From Gigaspora rosea (Eukaryota > Glomeromycota > Glomeromycetes > Diversisporales > Gigasporaceae), in NCBI GenBank assembly GCA_003550325.1, contig QKWP01000235.1:62001-126000 (forward strand): a stretch of 64,000 nt of DNA, given 5' to 3'. Made by a program: the position numbers and the translations under genes. This document shows, piece after piece, positions 55,511 to 64,000 of the stretch; the first letter of the stretch is position 1; each line of letters opens with the position of its first letter. The notes under the pieces are model-generated. The model had not been told where the DNA came from and did no database searches. It saw nothing but the letters and a program-made list of their open reading frames with translations.

Positions 55511-56280
55511 TTAATATTTATGTACCCTAGAGGTACATTAAAATTTTTTATACCCACGTTTCTGTATAATATAACAATTATGGGATATATAAACAATGAT
55601 TATCATTTGATCATTGTTGTTTTTTTTGCTACTGTAGCTAACCTTTTTGTTTACCTTAGGACGTTACTGGAATTATCAGTTTCATAGTCACTTCATATCG
55701 TCATGTAGGTGTCGTCACCGTTAGGTGTTCTTGTGATTGTGGATTTCGTCATTTGGGTGGTTCCGCGTAGTTGTGTAGGTGCTGTCATAATTTGGGTGAT
55801 TCCATATTGTTGCGTAGGTACCATCGTTAACGATTTTACTGTGGAAGTTGATTTCATTGCTTATAGTAGTGACATATCATTGCTTTACAGTAATCTCGTT
55901 TACAGAATGCTCTTTAATTCCTAACAAAAAAATTCATTGCAAATTTTACTATAGGTACGTTTGTTACCACCTCTTTGTAATAATATCGTATTGCTTAGAA
56001 CTTGTAAGAAATATATGCACGTGAACTTACATGTGACTCAATCAATGCAAAAACCCATGAACTTTGGCTTAGTAAAGTGCCGGTCCATTTACAGTCCAAA
56101 ATGTTAAGACAGACAGTCCAATTTGGTCCATTTTAATCGTGCCAATATGGAACTTACACATTCAAACCTGTTTTCATTTTTTTGGCCGTTCTACAGACCA
56201 CTATGTGTCTTTCTGTAGAAACACATGCATATAGAATGAATTTTTTATAGAGCAGGCAGGTAGAAATGAGTTTTAGAATG
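55511..56280. other. Unassigned DNA with a GTAGGTG repeat
   Basis: At 55705-55830 the phrase TTGTGTAGGTGCTGTCAT and TTTGGGTGATTCC occur two to three times. GTACCCTAGAGGTAC at 55524 has a relative at 56706 (GTACCCTAGGGTA). No gene is supported; the frame 55709-55924 is the repeat itself. Confidence 0.5.
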
Positions 56281-56289
56281 TGTTTAGGG

Positions 56290-56545
56290 TTTGGTTTTTA
56301 GTTAGATATAAGGTTAGGGTTAGGGTTAGGATCGGGTGGTTAGAAGCGGTTTTTAGTTAGGGATCAGGTAGTTAGAAGTAGTTTTTAGTTAGGGATCGGG
56401 TAGTTAGAAGTGATTTTTAATTAGGAATCGGGTGGTTAGAACTGGTTTTTAGTTAGGGATCAGGTGTTTTTAGTTAGGGATTGGGTGGTTAGAAATGGTT
56501 TTAGTTAGTCAAGTTAGTGATCGGGTGGTTTGTAGAAATGGACCA
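56290..56545. repeat. GGTTTTTAGTTAGGGATCGG minisatellite
   Basis: About seven units of roughly 35 bases: GTTTTTAGTTAGGGATC, then GGGTGGTTAGAA. The array starts with TTAGGGTTAGGGTTAGG, so it may have grown from a telomere-like seed. Confidence 0.85.
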
Positions 56546-56728
56546 AATGGAATTGTGTTTTGTTAAAAATAAATATTACATAAATAAGTATGTTAATAAC
56601 AGATAAATAAATAAATAAATTGGTTTATTATAATTTATATATTAGTATTATATATATGTATTATCAATATAATTTTATTAGTCATGTGATGTGAGTACAT
56701 TGTACCCTAGGGTATCTGTATATAACTC

Positions 56729-56860
56729 CATAAAAAATAAATAAAAAAAATTTATATATAAAAAATAAATAAAAAAAAATTTATATATAAAAAATAAATA
56801 AAAAAAATTTATATATAAAAAATAAATAAAAAAAATTTATATATAAAAAATAAATAAAAT
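56729..56860. repeat. A-rich 28-bp minisatellite, locus 3
   Basis: About five near-identical units of the 28-bp repeat. A shorter fourth locus at 57205-57245 is cut by the insertion that starts at 57245. Confidence 0.85.
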
Positions 56861-57244
56861 AATTTATACATCACACGTGCGATGTTGTCGCACTTGCCGC
56901 AGATTATAAAATCAGGTTTAACGTAAAATCAAACCAATTAAAATAACCTGTTTTTTTATTGGATAGGGTTTGTATGGGCGAGAGGGTTTTTATAGTAAAA
57001 TTTTGCAAGGAATTTATTTTGTTAGAATCCTAAGAGTAGTTTCATATACTCAATTTTAAGTTAAAGACAATTTTTGACAAAATGAATATTTGTTTTGAAT
57101 TTTTGATCATGTAACGTTATACCTGAACTTGAAATTTGATTGGGAGAGCAACATATAAGGCACATCGCATGGGGCAATGAATAAATTTACTCAAAATAAA
57201 TAATATATATAAAAAATAAATAAAAAAAATTTATATATAAAAAA

Positions 57245-57457
57245 TGTCACGGCTGATGCTGAAGTTGGCTAATGCTGAAGCTCAGGGGTCTCGATTGGAA
57301 ACTATAAGCCCTGCTAAAATCCACATATACTCTATAAATATAAAATCTACACCCAAACCCTACCCTAACCCTATAAGACAAAAACGAAAAAAACATCCAA
57401 AAAAAATTTTAAAATTTTATATCAAAATAGGTCAAAGCTTCAGCATCAGCCGTGACA
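57245..57457. mobile_element. MITE with TGTCACGGCTGATGCTGAAG ends
   Basis: TGTCACGGCTGATGCTGAAG at the left and its complement (CTTCAGCATCAGCCGTGACA) at the right are perfect over 20 bases. The element sits within the A-rich minisatellite, so its duplication (A run) cannot be measured. The frame 57244-57465 is accidental. It contains CCCTACCCTAACCC. Confidence 0.8.
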
Positions 57458-57670
57458 AAAAATAAATATAATAAAGAATTACCTTAATCTATAGGAAAGC
57501 AAGAATGTGACGTTCTTTTTTGTACTGTACACGTCATACGAACATGGATGAAAAATATTTACCATGGTCTCACACTTAACAAAATGATCCATGCAATGCA
57601 CAAAAAAACACAAATCGGATGTGAGGAAATTATCCATGATGCTATAAATACCTGCTCTGTTCAGGCCAAT

Positions 57671-58420
57671 NNNNNNNNNNNNNNNNNNNNNNNNNNNNNN
57701 NNNNNNNNNNNNNNNNNNNNNNNNNNNNNNNNNNNNNNNNNNNNNNNNNNNNNNNNNNNNNNNNNNNNNNNNNNNNNNNNNNNNNNNNNNNNNNNNNNNN
57801 NNNNNNNNNNNNNNNNNNNNNNNNNNNNNNNNNNNNNNNNNNNNNNNNNNNNNNNNNNNNNNNNNNNNNNNNNNNNNNNNNNNNNNNNNNNNNNNNNNNN
57901 NNNNNNNNNNNNNNNNNNNNNNNNNNNNNNNNNNNNNNNNNNNNNNNNNNNNNNNNNNNNNNNNNNNNNNNNNNNNNNNNNNNNNNNNNNNNNNNNNNNN
58001 NNNNNNNNNNNNNNNNNNNNNNNNNNNNNNNNNNNNNNNNNNNNNNNNNNNNNNNNNNNNNNNNNNNNNNNNNNNNNNNNNNNNNNNNNNNNNNNNNNNN
58101 NNNNNNNNNNNNNNNNNNNNNNNNNNNNNNNNNNNNNNNNNNNNNNNNNNNNNNNNNNNNNNNNNNNNNNNNNNNNNNNNNNNNNNNNNNNNNNNNNNNN
58201 NNNNNNNNNNNNNNNNNNNNNNNNNNNNNNNNNNNNNNNNNNNNNNNNNNNNNNNNNNNNNNNNNNNNNNNNNNNNNNNNNNNNNNNNNNNNNNNNNNNN
58301 NNNNNNNNNNNNNNNNNNNNNNNNNNNNNNNNNNNNNNNNNNNNNNNNNNNNNNNNNNNNNNNNNNNNNNNNNNNNNNNNNNNNNNNNNNNNNNNNNNNN
58401 NNNNNNNNNNNNNNNNNNNN
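57671..58420. other. Assembly gap, 750 N
   Basis: A run of exactly 750 N. The long frame that crosses it (57548-58450) is an artefact of reading through N. The flank 57490-57670 has mixed composition and might be coding, but too little is visible. Confidence 0.99.
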
Positions 58421-59290
58421 AAAAAAAAAATAAAAAAATTTAAAATATAAAAAAAAAAAACTGTAAAAATAATAAAATTAAAGAAGAATTAGGAACTCTT
58501 TCTGATGATCACTCGAACCAAATTACCAACGGAAGAAAAACAAGAAGTTTTTTGTTTGAGAGTTACCTATACTTAATGTATAGTAAAATAACACAAGAAA
58601 ACGGTTTTATAAAGGTCAACTAACTTCCAGAGACTTCTTTATATATTTGACATGCAAGCCAAAAACATACTTTTACAAGATAACTGGCAGAAGGTGGAGA
58701 TCTTGTATGAGAAATTTTGGTAGAAATTAAAGTTTTCTTCTGTCAACGAAGTTTCCTGTGGCAAAACAATGGGGAACAACAAAAAATTGAGTTTTTCCAA
58801 CTGCACACTCTCTTTTAAATTTCTTTTGAGCATCATCATACTTCCCTTTGGATTTTTTCAAAATTTTTGCCAAAATGTGGGAATCCTAGCTTACTCTTTC
58901 CAAATATCAGCAGTGTTTACTCCTTCTGAATTGGGATAATTCAAATCGGGACCGGCGCCATCACGTGTGGATTTGGTCGCTACATACAAATAAACAATAA
59001 TGACGTGGTTGGATCTGGAGGGCACATGAAAAATTTCTTATCTTTTTTTTAGTTTTGTTTTTCTTTTTTATATATCTATACATATAATACACTAATAGAC
59101 ATTAGTCTTGTGGTATTATATAATTTTTATTGTTTATGCTAGACGTGCTAGCATCTATAGTTTCTATTCTTTCTTTGCTTTTTCTTTGCTTTTTCCTTTT
59201 TCTATTTCTTTCTTTTGGTTGTATTTTTGGTTGGTTATTTGGTTAGTCGTTTAGGATTGTCCTCCATTTAATCTTTTCCCATTTTTTATT
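58421..59290. other. Unassigned DNA after the gap
   Basis: On the minus strand a series near 58960-58640 reads YPNSEGVNTADIWKE, stop, then a Lys/Leu-rich frame ending at 58639. This could be a decayed coding region, but no family is recognised. 59040-59220 is T-rich (CTTTGCTTTTTCTTTGC). Confidence 0.4.
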
Positions 59291-59565
59291 CTTCTTTATG
59301 AAAAGCTCAGAGAAGAAGTTTTTAGGTGGAATGGATTCCGTGGTTGGTTTTCTGAAGCCAGGCAGTGCTATACTTTTTGCTAATGGGGAAGACTGTCGCT
59401 TGAGTATGAGCAAACTATTTCAGTGCAGTAGCCAAAGTTGGGCACCAATTCGGGCAGCTGGCTTAGTTTGGTCTCTACAATTAGTATATTAAATTATGTA
59501 GCTTTTATGTAATTTGCTAATAAAGATCAGACGGCTACGAAGCTTAAAAAAAAAAATAGTAATTA
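59291..59565 (+). other. Possible polyadenylated retrocopy 3' end
   Basis: A GC-richer stretch with a 64-codon frame (59298-59492) is followed by CTAATAAAGATC at 59517 and, about 25 bases later, by an A run starting at 59546. An AATAAA signal followed closely by an A tail suggests the 3' end of a reverse-transcribed RNA. The frame has no recognised family. The A run continues into 200 bases of A-rich simple sequence, which weakens the argument. Confidence 0.35.
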
Positions 59566-60104
59566 TAAAATTAAAAAATTAAAAAATAAAATAAAATAAA
59601 AATAAAAATAAAATATGGTAAAAAAATAAAATTATAATAATAATAAAACCGTATAAAAAAAAATTAAATAAATTAAAAACAAATTAAAAGTAAAAATAAA
59701 AATAAATTATTAAAATAAAAAAAAATATAAAAAAAAATAAACGATACATTAATTTAAAAAAAAACACTACGTGTACTAATTAATTGATTTGCAAATCTGC
59801 GTAATATATAGTGATGCCACCGAAATTGATTTTTGAAAAAGGCCTATTTCGTCTTTATTAGAAAAAATTAAAATTTTTTATAAGGAAGAACAAATAAAAT
59901 TTATACAGATAAGTTCCTTATAATATCGTCTATTCAAAAAAAGTATTAAATAATTTCGTCTTTCAAATAAAATAGGACAAAAACAATTTCGTCTTCAAAT
60001 TTTAATTTCGGGTTTTAGAACCCGAAATGCTTTCGTCCTCATGTATAGTAATATATAAATTATAGACCAAAATTAAACCCAATAAATAAATAATACACGT
60101 AGTG

Positions 60105-60230
60105 TACAAATCTTTTTTTACCAAAGTAAATAAAAAAATAATGTGCTTTTTTTACCAAAGTAAATAAAAAAAATAACATGCTATTTTTTACCAAAATAAA
60201 TAAAAAAATAACGTGCTTTTTTTACTTTAT
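60105..60230. repeat. 34-bp minisatellite (TTTTTTACCAAAGTAAATAA)
   Basis: About four units of TTTTTTACCAAAGTAAATAA followed by AAAAATAACGTGC. To its left, ACACTACGTGT at 59766 and ACACGTAGTGT at 60095 frame a 330-base stretch with four ATTTCGTCTT motifs, a possible eroded element. The surrounding 59566-60470 has no gene. Confidence 0.75.
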
Positions 60231-60479
60231 TTATTTGTTTATTTATTTATTGTTTTTAATGTTTTTATTTTTCTGATGTAATTCTCCAAAAAAAGGATAA
60301 ATTCACCAAATTATTAAATATAACAATGTGAAATTTTAAAGGTTTCACTAAAATTCAATATGTGACCATTATTTAAATTAATACTAATTCGCCAAATTTT
60401 AAATTTGGACCTTGGTTTAAATTTTAACTAATTTCTAAAAAAAAATATGACCTATATGAGAGATGTCTGGGGTCCTATT

Positions 60480-60690
60480 ATAATTATTCGAATAAATTTA
60501 TTTATTCGAATATTATTATTTATTCGAATAAATATTATTATTCGAATAAATATAATTATTCGAATAAATATTATTATTCGAATAATTATAGTTATTCAAA
60601 TTATTCAGTAAATTTAGTCATTCGGCGAATGTTCGAATAGCTATATGCATTCTAATTATTCGAATATTATTCGAATAAAGAATTCGTAAG
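60480..60690. repeat. ATTCGAATA palindrome array
   Basis: About fourteen ATTCGAATA or TTATTCGAATAA sites in 200 bases, each a self-complementary motif around TTCGAA, spaced 10-25 bases. Just upstream is GGGGTCCTATTATAATTATTCG, similar to the GGGTCCT end of the AGGACTCC MITE, but no partner end was found. Confidence 0.8.
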
Positions 60691-60699
60691 CTCTAATCT

Positions 60700-61085
60700 A
60701 ACCTGTTTGACCTGGCATAACCATACAGGTCACCTGATCTGGGTCAGAATACTAGATACAGCCTGTATATATAGTTTATAACCAACTTATACAGGTCACC
60801 CATCATATGGGTAACCTGTGGATGACCCGTAGATTGATCCACAAGTAACCTACAGGTGACCCACGGATTGACTTCCTGTGTGGGCCATAGGTCGACCTGG
60901 GTCACCCACTAGACTTTTGGACTGGACTCAAACTTTCAGACTGGTCTCAAACTGGACTCAAACCAAGCCAAAAGTTTGATATTCGGACTCGGACCGGGCT
61001 GAGTTGTAAAATAGTCTGAGTCTGAGTCCGGTTCGAAATTTGTACTGGACTCAGACTTGCCTTAAGTCTGGCCTCAGTTCTGGTC
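60700..61085. repeat. GGTCACC and GACTCAG motif arrays
   Basis: 60710-60910 is built from ACAGGTCACC, GGGTCA and GACCCG motifs in both orientations. 60915-61085 is built from GGACTCAAAC, GACTCGGAC, GTCTGAGTC and GTCTGG motifs. The abrupt change at about 60912 suggests two different subterminal arrays placed next to each other. No terminal repeats were found. Confidence 0.6.
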
Positions 61086-61090
61086 TGTCA

Positions 61091-61585
61091 GAGACCTATC
61101 CGTAAATAATGTTATGTACCTCTCATAGTAGTGCTTGACCCCCTTCTACTATATAAAAAAATTTTTTAAAATCTATATGTTTATATATAAAATTTTACAA
61201 AAACTTGAATATATTATGATACAGTAATCCAATTAGATAATTTAGAAACTATTTGATTTGTCTTAGTAAGATGAATCCAATGATACCAAAATCATGTTAT
61301 TTGGTCATTAAGTTCACTAGATCAAAAGATATTTACAAGGTTATATAATAATTTTATAAGAAAAGATATGACCAATAGTATTTGGCCAATATAAAATTAA
61401 ATGGTACCATTTCAACTTCTTTTACTAAAACAAATCGAATGGTACTAAAATCATTAAATTTGGACTACTGAATTAGTTTTTAGCTAAAAAAATTACATTA
61501 TATTTTTTGACCCTATCTACTTATTGAAAAAAATGCTATCTTTCATCCAACTCCTCTCTTGTATAGCATTATTTATGGATGCCCC
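61091..61585. mobile_element. Harbinger-like MITE, copy 2
   Basis: The right end ATTATTTATGGATGCCCC and the left end CCTATCCGTAAATAATGTTA match the ends of 15158-15681 in opposite orientation. Internal phrases are also shared (GGACTACTGAATT, GAATGGTAC, ATTGGCCAA). The left tip is degraded and no duplication remains. Confidence 0.75.
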
Positions 61586-62739
61586 ATATAATTGTGTAAA
61601 AATAAAAATATAGTTAGAATATTAAAAAGGTTTTTAATTCTAAAAGATTTCATTTAATAGAGTTAAAAGTTTGTATAATTATATTATTATTTTAGTTGAT
61701 GTTTAAAAAAAGCCAAGTAGCATTCCAATTAATTTGTTGAATAGGTGTATAATATTGTTTATTTGATTTTGTGCTGACCACATGGCATTACAAATATTTT
61801 TAATTATTTGTCAAGTAGGTTGTTCAACTGAGTATTTTTCAATTTTAAACAAATATAATTAATTGTAAATATTGTTATAATTAACATCTAAATAGGGTAC
61901 CATTTAGGATCTTCCACAACTCTATCTACCGATTACCGGTACCAACAATTATGCTAACACTTCAGAAGTAAAGCCCAAAAGAAGCAGTAGAAAACTGAAG
62001 AAAACATGCAACCTGGCAGCTATTATTTAGAGATACAGTTAACTGAGTATCTGCTAACAGCTTTAGAGTTTGTCACTCACCACTGGCACTTGTCGTTTAG
62101 AGGTAAAGTTTATAGACTGTCTGCTAACAAGCTTAGAGTTTATCACTTACCAGACTCGAGAAGTATTTGGCGGCTCTCTGAGAGACTTTCGACTATATGG
62201 AAAGAACCACTGTCTTTACTATGGCTACTAGTGAAATTTTGGTATCGCCGGTTCATAAAGAATTTTAAAAAAGTGGGCTTTTTGGCGTACTCCCTCCAAA
62301 AGATTGGCAGTGTTTACTGCGTCCAAAAAAGGAAATGCACCTACCATATTGGATTAATCATCTCGAGTGGCTTGGAAACAAGTAACATGGAAAGACAAAT
62401 GACTAATGGAGAAACTACTGGATGAAGATTCTAGAAGTTCTAAATCAGATCATATAACTGCCTTCCGTTTAACATACTGTGGCCTGGACCGCTAGTCAGA
62501 ACAGGATTATTGATGTTAACAATTTTTATTTTAAAAAGTCTGATGGGTTTATTCGTATTCCTGTTCAGCTAACTTTAGGCCTTGGATAAAGATTGATGGT
62601 AGCAGAAAGCCATCATGAAGTCTGAACTTTTTTTTTCTCATAGAGTAATAATATTATTCTCTTCTGCATGTAATAATTAACTCATAATATGAATAAAAAG
62701 TAAGGTCTCAGTTATAAAACAGTAAAAAAAAACATCTAA
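61586..62739. other. Region with a 78-bp tandem duplication and transcript-like sequence
   Basis: TCTGCTAACA(G/A)(C/G)(T)TTAGAGTTT is part of a unit present at 62022-62078 and again at 62094-62156. The plus frame 62006-62425 runs across it (140 codons), but another frame nearby reads WINHLEWLGNK and WRNYWMKILEVL, so coding frame is uncertain. 62500-62610 reads GFIRIPVQLTLGLG on the plus strand. Composition is less AT-rich than the flanks. A decayed gene or transposon tail is possible; no family is recognised. Confidence 0.35.
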
Positions 62740-62944
62740 ATAGGGTTTGGAATTTTTTGCAAAACTATCTGCTATATTATTATATTCATTATTATTATAA
62801 TATTGTATTTGTAGGATTTAATAATATTAAGTTGTATATGCCAAATTGGCCAGTAATTATATGAGTATTGTTTGTTAGTTGTAAATTATTTGTATTTAAG
62901 TTTGTTATATTTGTTTATAATAGATTGTAAGTCATTATAACATA

Positions 62945-63123
62945 AGGACTCCGAAATATACATAGATAGGTCAGGTATGAGTTTGCTTATTTTTGAGATT
63001 TTTTATGCAGATCTTTTCTATTTGTAGTAATTTTTTGCTTATTTTTAAAGTTTTTCCTGAGATCTTTTCTTTTTTAGTAACTCTATAATTAACCTGACCT
63101 ATCTATATATATTTCGGGGTCCT
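62945..63123 (-). mobile_element. AGGACTCC MITE, copy 2
   Basis: Perfect 8-bp duplication ATAACATA at 62937-62944 and 63124-63131. Ends AGGACTCCGAAATATA and TATATTTCGGGGTCCT. The body is the reverse complement of copy 1 at 12319-12485 and is 12 bases longer. It lies in the LINE RNase H relic, abutting the next MITE. Confidence 0.93.
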
Positions 63124-63126
63124 ATA

Positions 63127-63365
63127 ACATATTAGCAGATTTACAAAATTGAAATTGGGCTCTAAAAATAGTACCAAAATATGATTGTTTTCAAAAATTT
63201 ATTGGTCAGATAATGATATGATGATCAACAAATAACTAATCAATATAAATAAACTTATTAGATAAGCGTAACCTATTAGATTTTAGAGATAAGATAGTTT
63301 GATTTGCAAAATTATATGAAAATTGGGTTATAAAAAGGTCCAATTGTGTAAATCCTTTAATATAA
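63127..63365. mobile_element. ATATCGRCGGATTTA MITE, copy 2
   Basis: ATATTAGCAGATTTAC at the left and GTAAATCCTTTAATAT at the right are decayed versions of the ends at 36099-36340, and the interior aligns along its length. Its left tip overlaps the 8-bp duplication of the AGGACTCC MITE, so that element inserted at or in this end. Confidence 0.75.
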
Positions 63366-64000
63366 ATTGTTATTTGACTATTATATGGGCATATACTAAT
63401 TGTTGATAGTATTGCAACTAGTTCTGCTTTGAGCAAGTTAGCCAGTATTGGATTTGTATAGAGTAGGAGTTTATAATTTTATAGTTCAATATTTGTATTT
63501 ATCCAATGCCTATAGAGTATCTTTTAGTACAAATATTAGTAACTGATCTATCTGTATAAAATGTAAAGTTTGTATAAGTTTTGTTTTTATATGCAATTTG
63601 TAGTAAGGTTTGAGAAGAGTTGTTATATTGGAATATAGCTTTGATAGAATTATCTTTTAAATATTTAAATAATAGTAGAGGAATGTGTATAGGGCTACAG
63701 AGTGCAATTAATAAATTAGGTTAAGATAATTTATAATTTTTCTGTCAAGAAATTTAATTGAATATTTGGCTAGTACTTCTAATGTACAGCAATTTTGGAT
63801 TCTAAAGGAATTAAGAAAACATCTCTGATATGGAAAGCAAGCAATAAAGAAACTTGGATATAGGTCTGTATGTGAGAATCAAAATCTGTTTTCCAGTGTA
63901 TAACTAAGATATTGTCAATAATAAATTATATTTGCGAGCTTTGCCAATAATAATACTATTATTAGCAAGTGTTATAAGTCAGAATTTGAATTTGAAGTTG

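Larger units (their letters stand above)
62740..64000 (-). pseudogene. LINE RNase H domain, split by MITEs
   Basis: RNase H removes RNA from the RNA-DNA hybrid in some LINEs. On the minus strand, FYTDRSVTN at about 63560 holds the first catalytic Asp (usually FYTDGS). SIGIG is followed by a stop replacing the usual Trp. KAELVAIL at about 63432 holds the catalytic Glu, and QITIYI leads to the usual TDS. There two MITEs (63365-63127 and 63123-62945) intervene. The domain resumes at 62937 with NDLQSIINKYNKL and ends with NNIADSFAKNS near 62765, which matches the last helix with its Asp. Upstream frames (63960-63580) are LINE-like but stop-rich. Inactive. The element runs off the window. Confidence 0.75.

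Noticed and set aside
57244..57465. 73-codon frame starting MSRLMLKLANAEAQG
   Set aside because: It lies exactly on a MITE with perfect 20-base inverted ends; the peptide is the translated terminal repeat.
57548..58450. 300-codon frame across the gap
   Set aside because: About 250 of its codons are N. Only 41 residues before the gap and a few lysines after it are real.
62006..62425. 139-codon plus-strand frame as a gene
   Set aside because: It contains a tandem DNA duplication read in unequal frames, and better protein-like segments are in another frame; left as unassigned.

Overview
The window is about 64 kb of very AT-rich eukaryotic DNA with short GT-AG introns, frequent CCCTAA/TTAGGG-like tracts and almost nothing but transposable elements, their relics and satellites. 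The closest fit is a transposon-rich fungus, most likely an arbuscular mycorrhizal fungus (Glomeromycotina). That rests on base composition, the style of the LINE, Helitron and MULE proteins, and a GH30 gene with small introns; it is inference, not proof. There is a 750-base assembly gap at 57671-58420. I see no intact host gene, rRNA, canonical tRNA or CRISPR array.

Layout. 0-3 kb: a foldback element with stacked palindromes and a 104-bp tandem amplification, then AT-rich DNA with a small MITE. 3.9-9.9 kb: a decayed LINE (LINE A) with an unusual repeat-containing ORF, endonuclease and reverse transcriptase, split by a MITE. 10.6-16.3 kb: an old diverged satellite of roughly 100-bp units, itself hit by at least six small elements. 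17-20 kb: a possible Pol III-type SINE head and a second LINE (LINE B; RRM-like ORF1 and endonuclease). 21.5-25.1 kb, minus strand: an 11-exon gene for a secreted GH30 glycosidase, carrying a nonsense codon next to the predicted catalytic nucleophile and a -1 frameshift. 25.8-40 kb: intergenic DNA with integrase relics, a 91-bp AT satellite, palindrome clusters, a 1.3-kb hAT-like element with TTTCGG arrays, a second foldback copy holding a nested hAT-like MITE with a perfect 8-bp target duplication, and several further MITEs with recognisable duplications.

40.2-45.6 kb, minus strand: a decayed Helitron Rep-helicase (HUH and Y-x-x-K-Y motifs, Pif1-type helicase) interrupted by a 1.4-kb hAT-like element made of GTTCAG arrays and inverted modules. 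46-50 kb: relics, duplicated segments, a GATTAGTC array and nested foldbacks. 52.3-55.1 kb, minus strand: a decayed MULE transposase (acidic repeat, FAR1-like, DDE, SWIM, CCHC knuckle) flanked by an A-rich 28-bp minisatellite that also occurs at other sites. 55.5-62 kb: minisatellites, short-motif arrays and a second Harbinger-like MITE. 62.7-64 kb, minus strand: a LINE RNase H domain split by two MITEs.

The parts do not form a pathway. They form a layered record of insertion: target duplications and interrupted reading frames give a relative order of events. The most unusual recurring theme is a set of elements each filled with its own short motif (TTTCGG, GTTCAG, TGTGCA, GATTAGTC, ATTCGAATA), which resembles transposase-binding arrays of hAT-type transposons.
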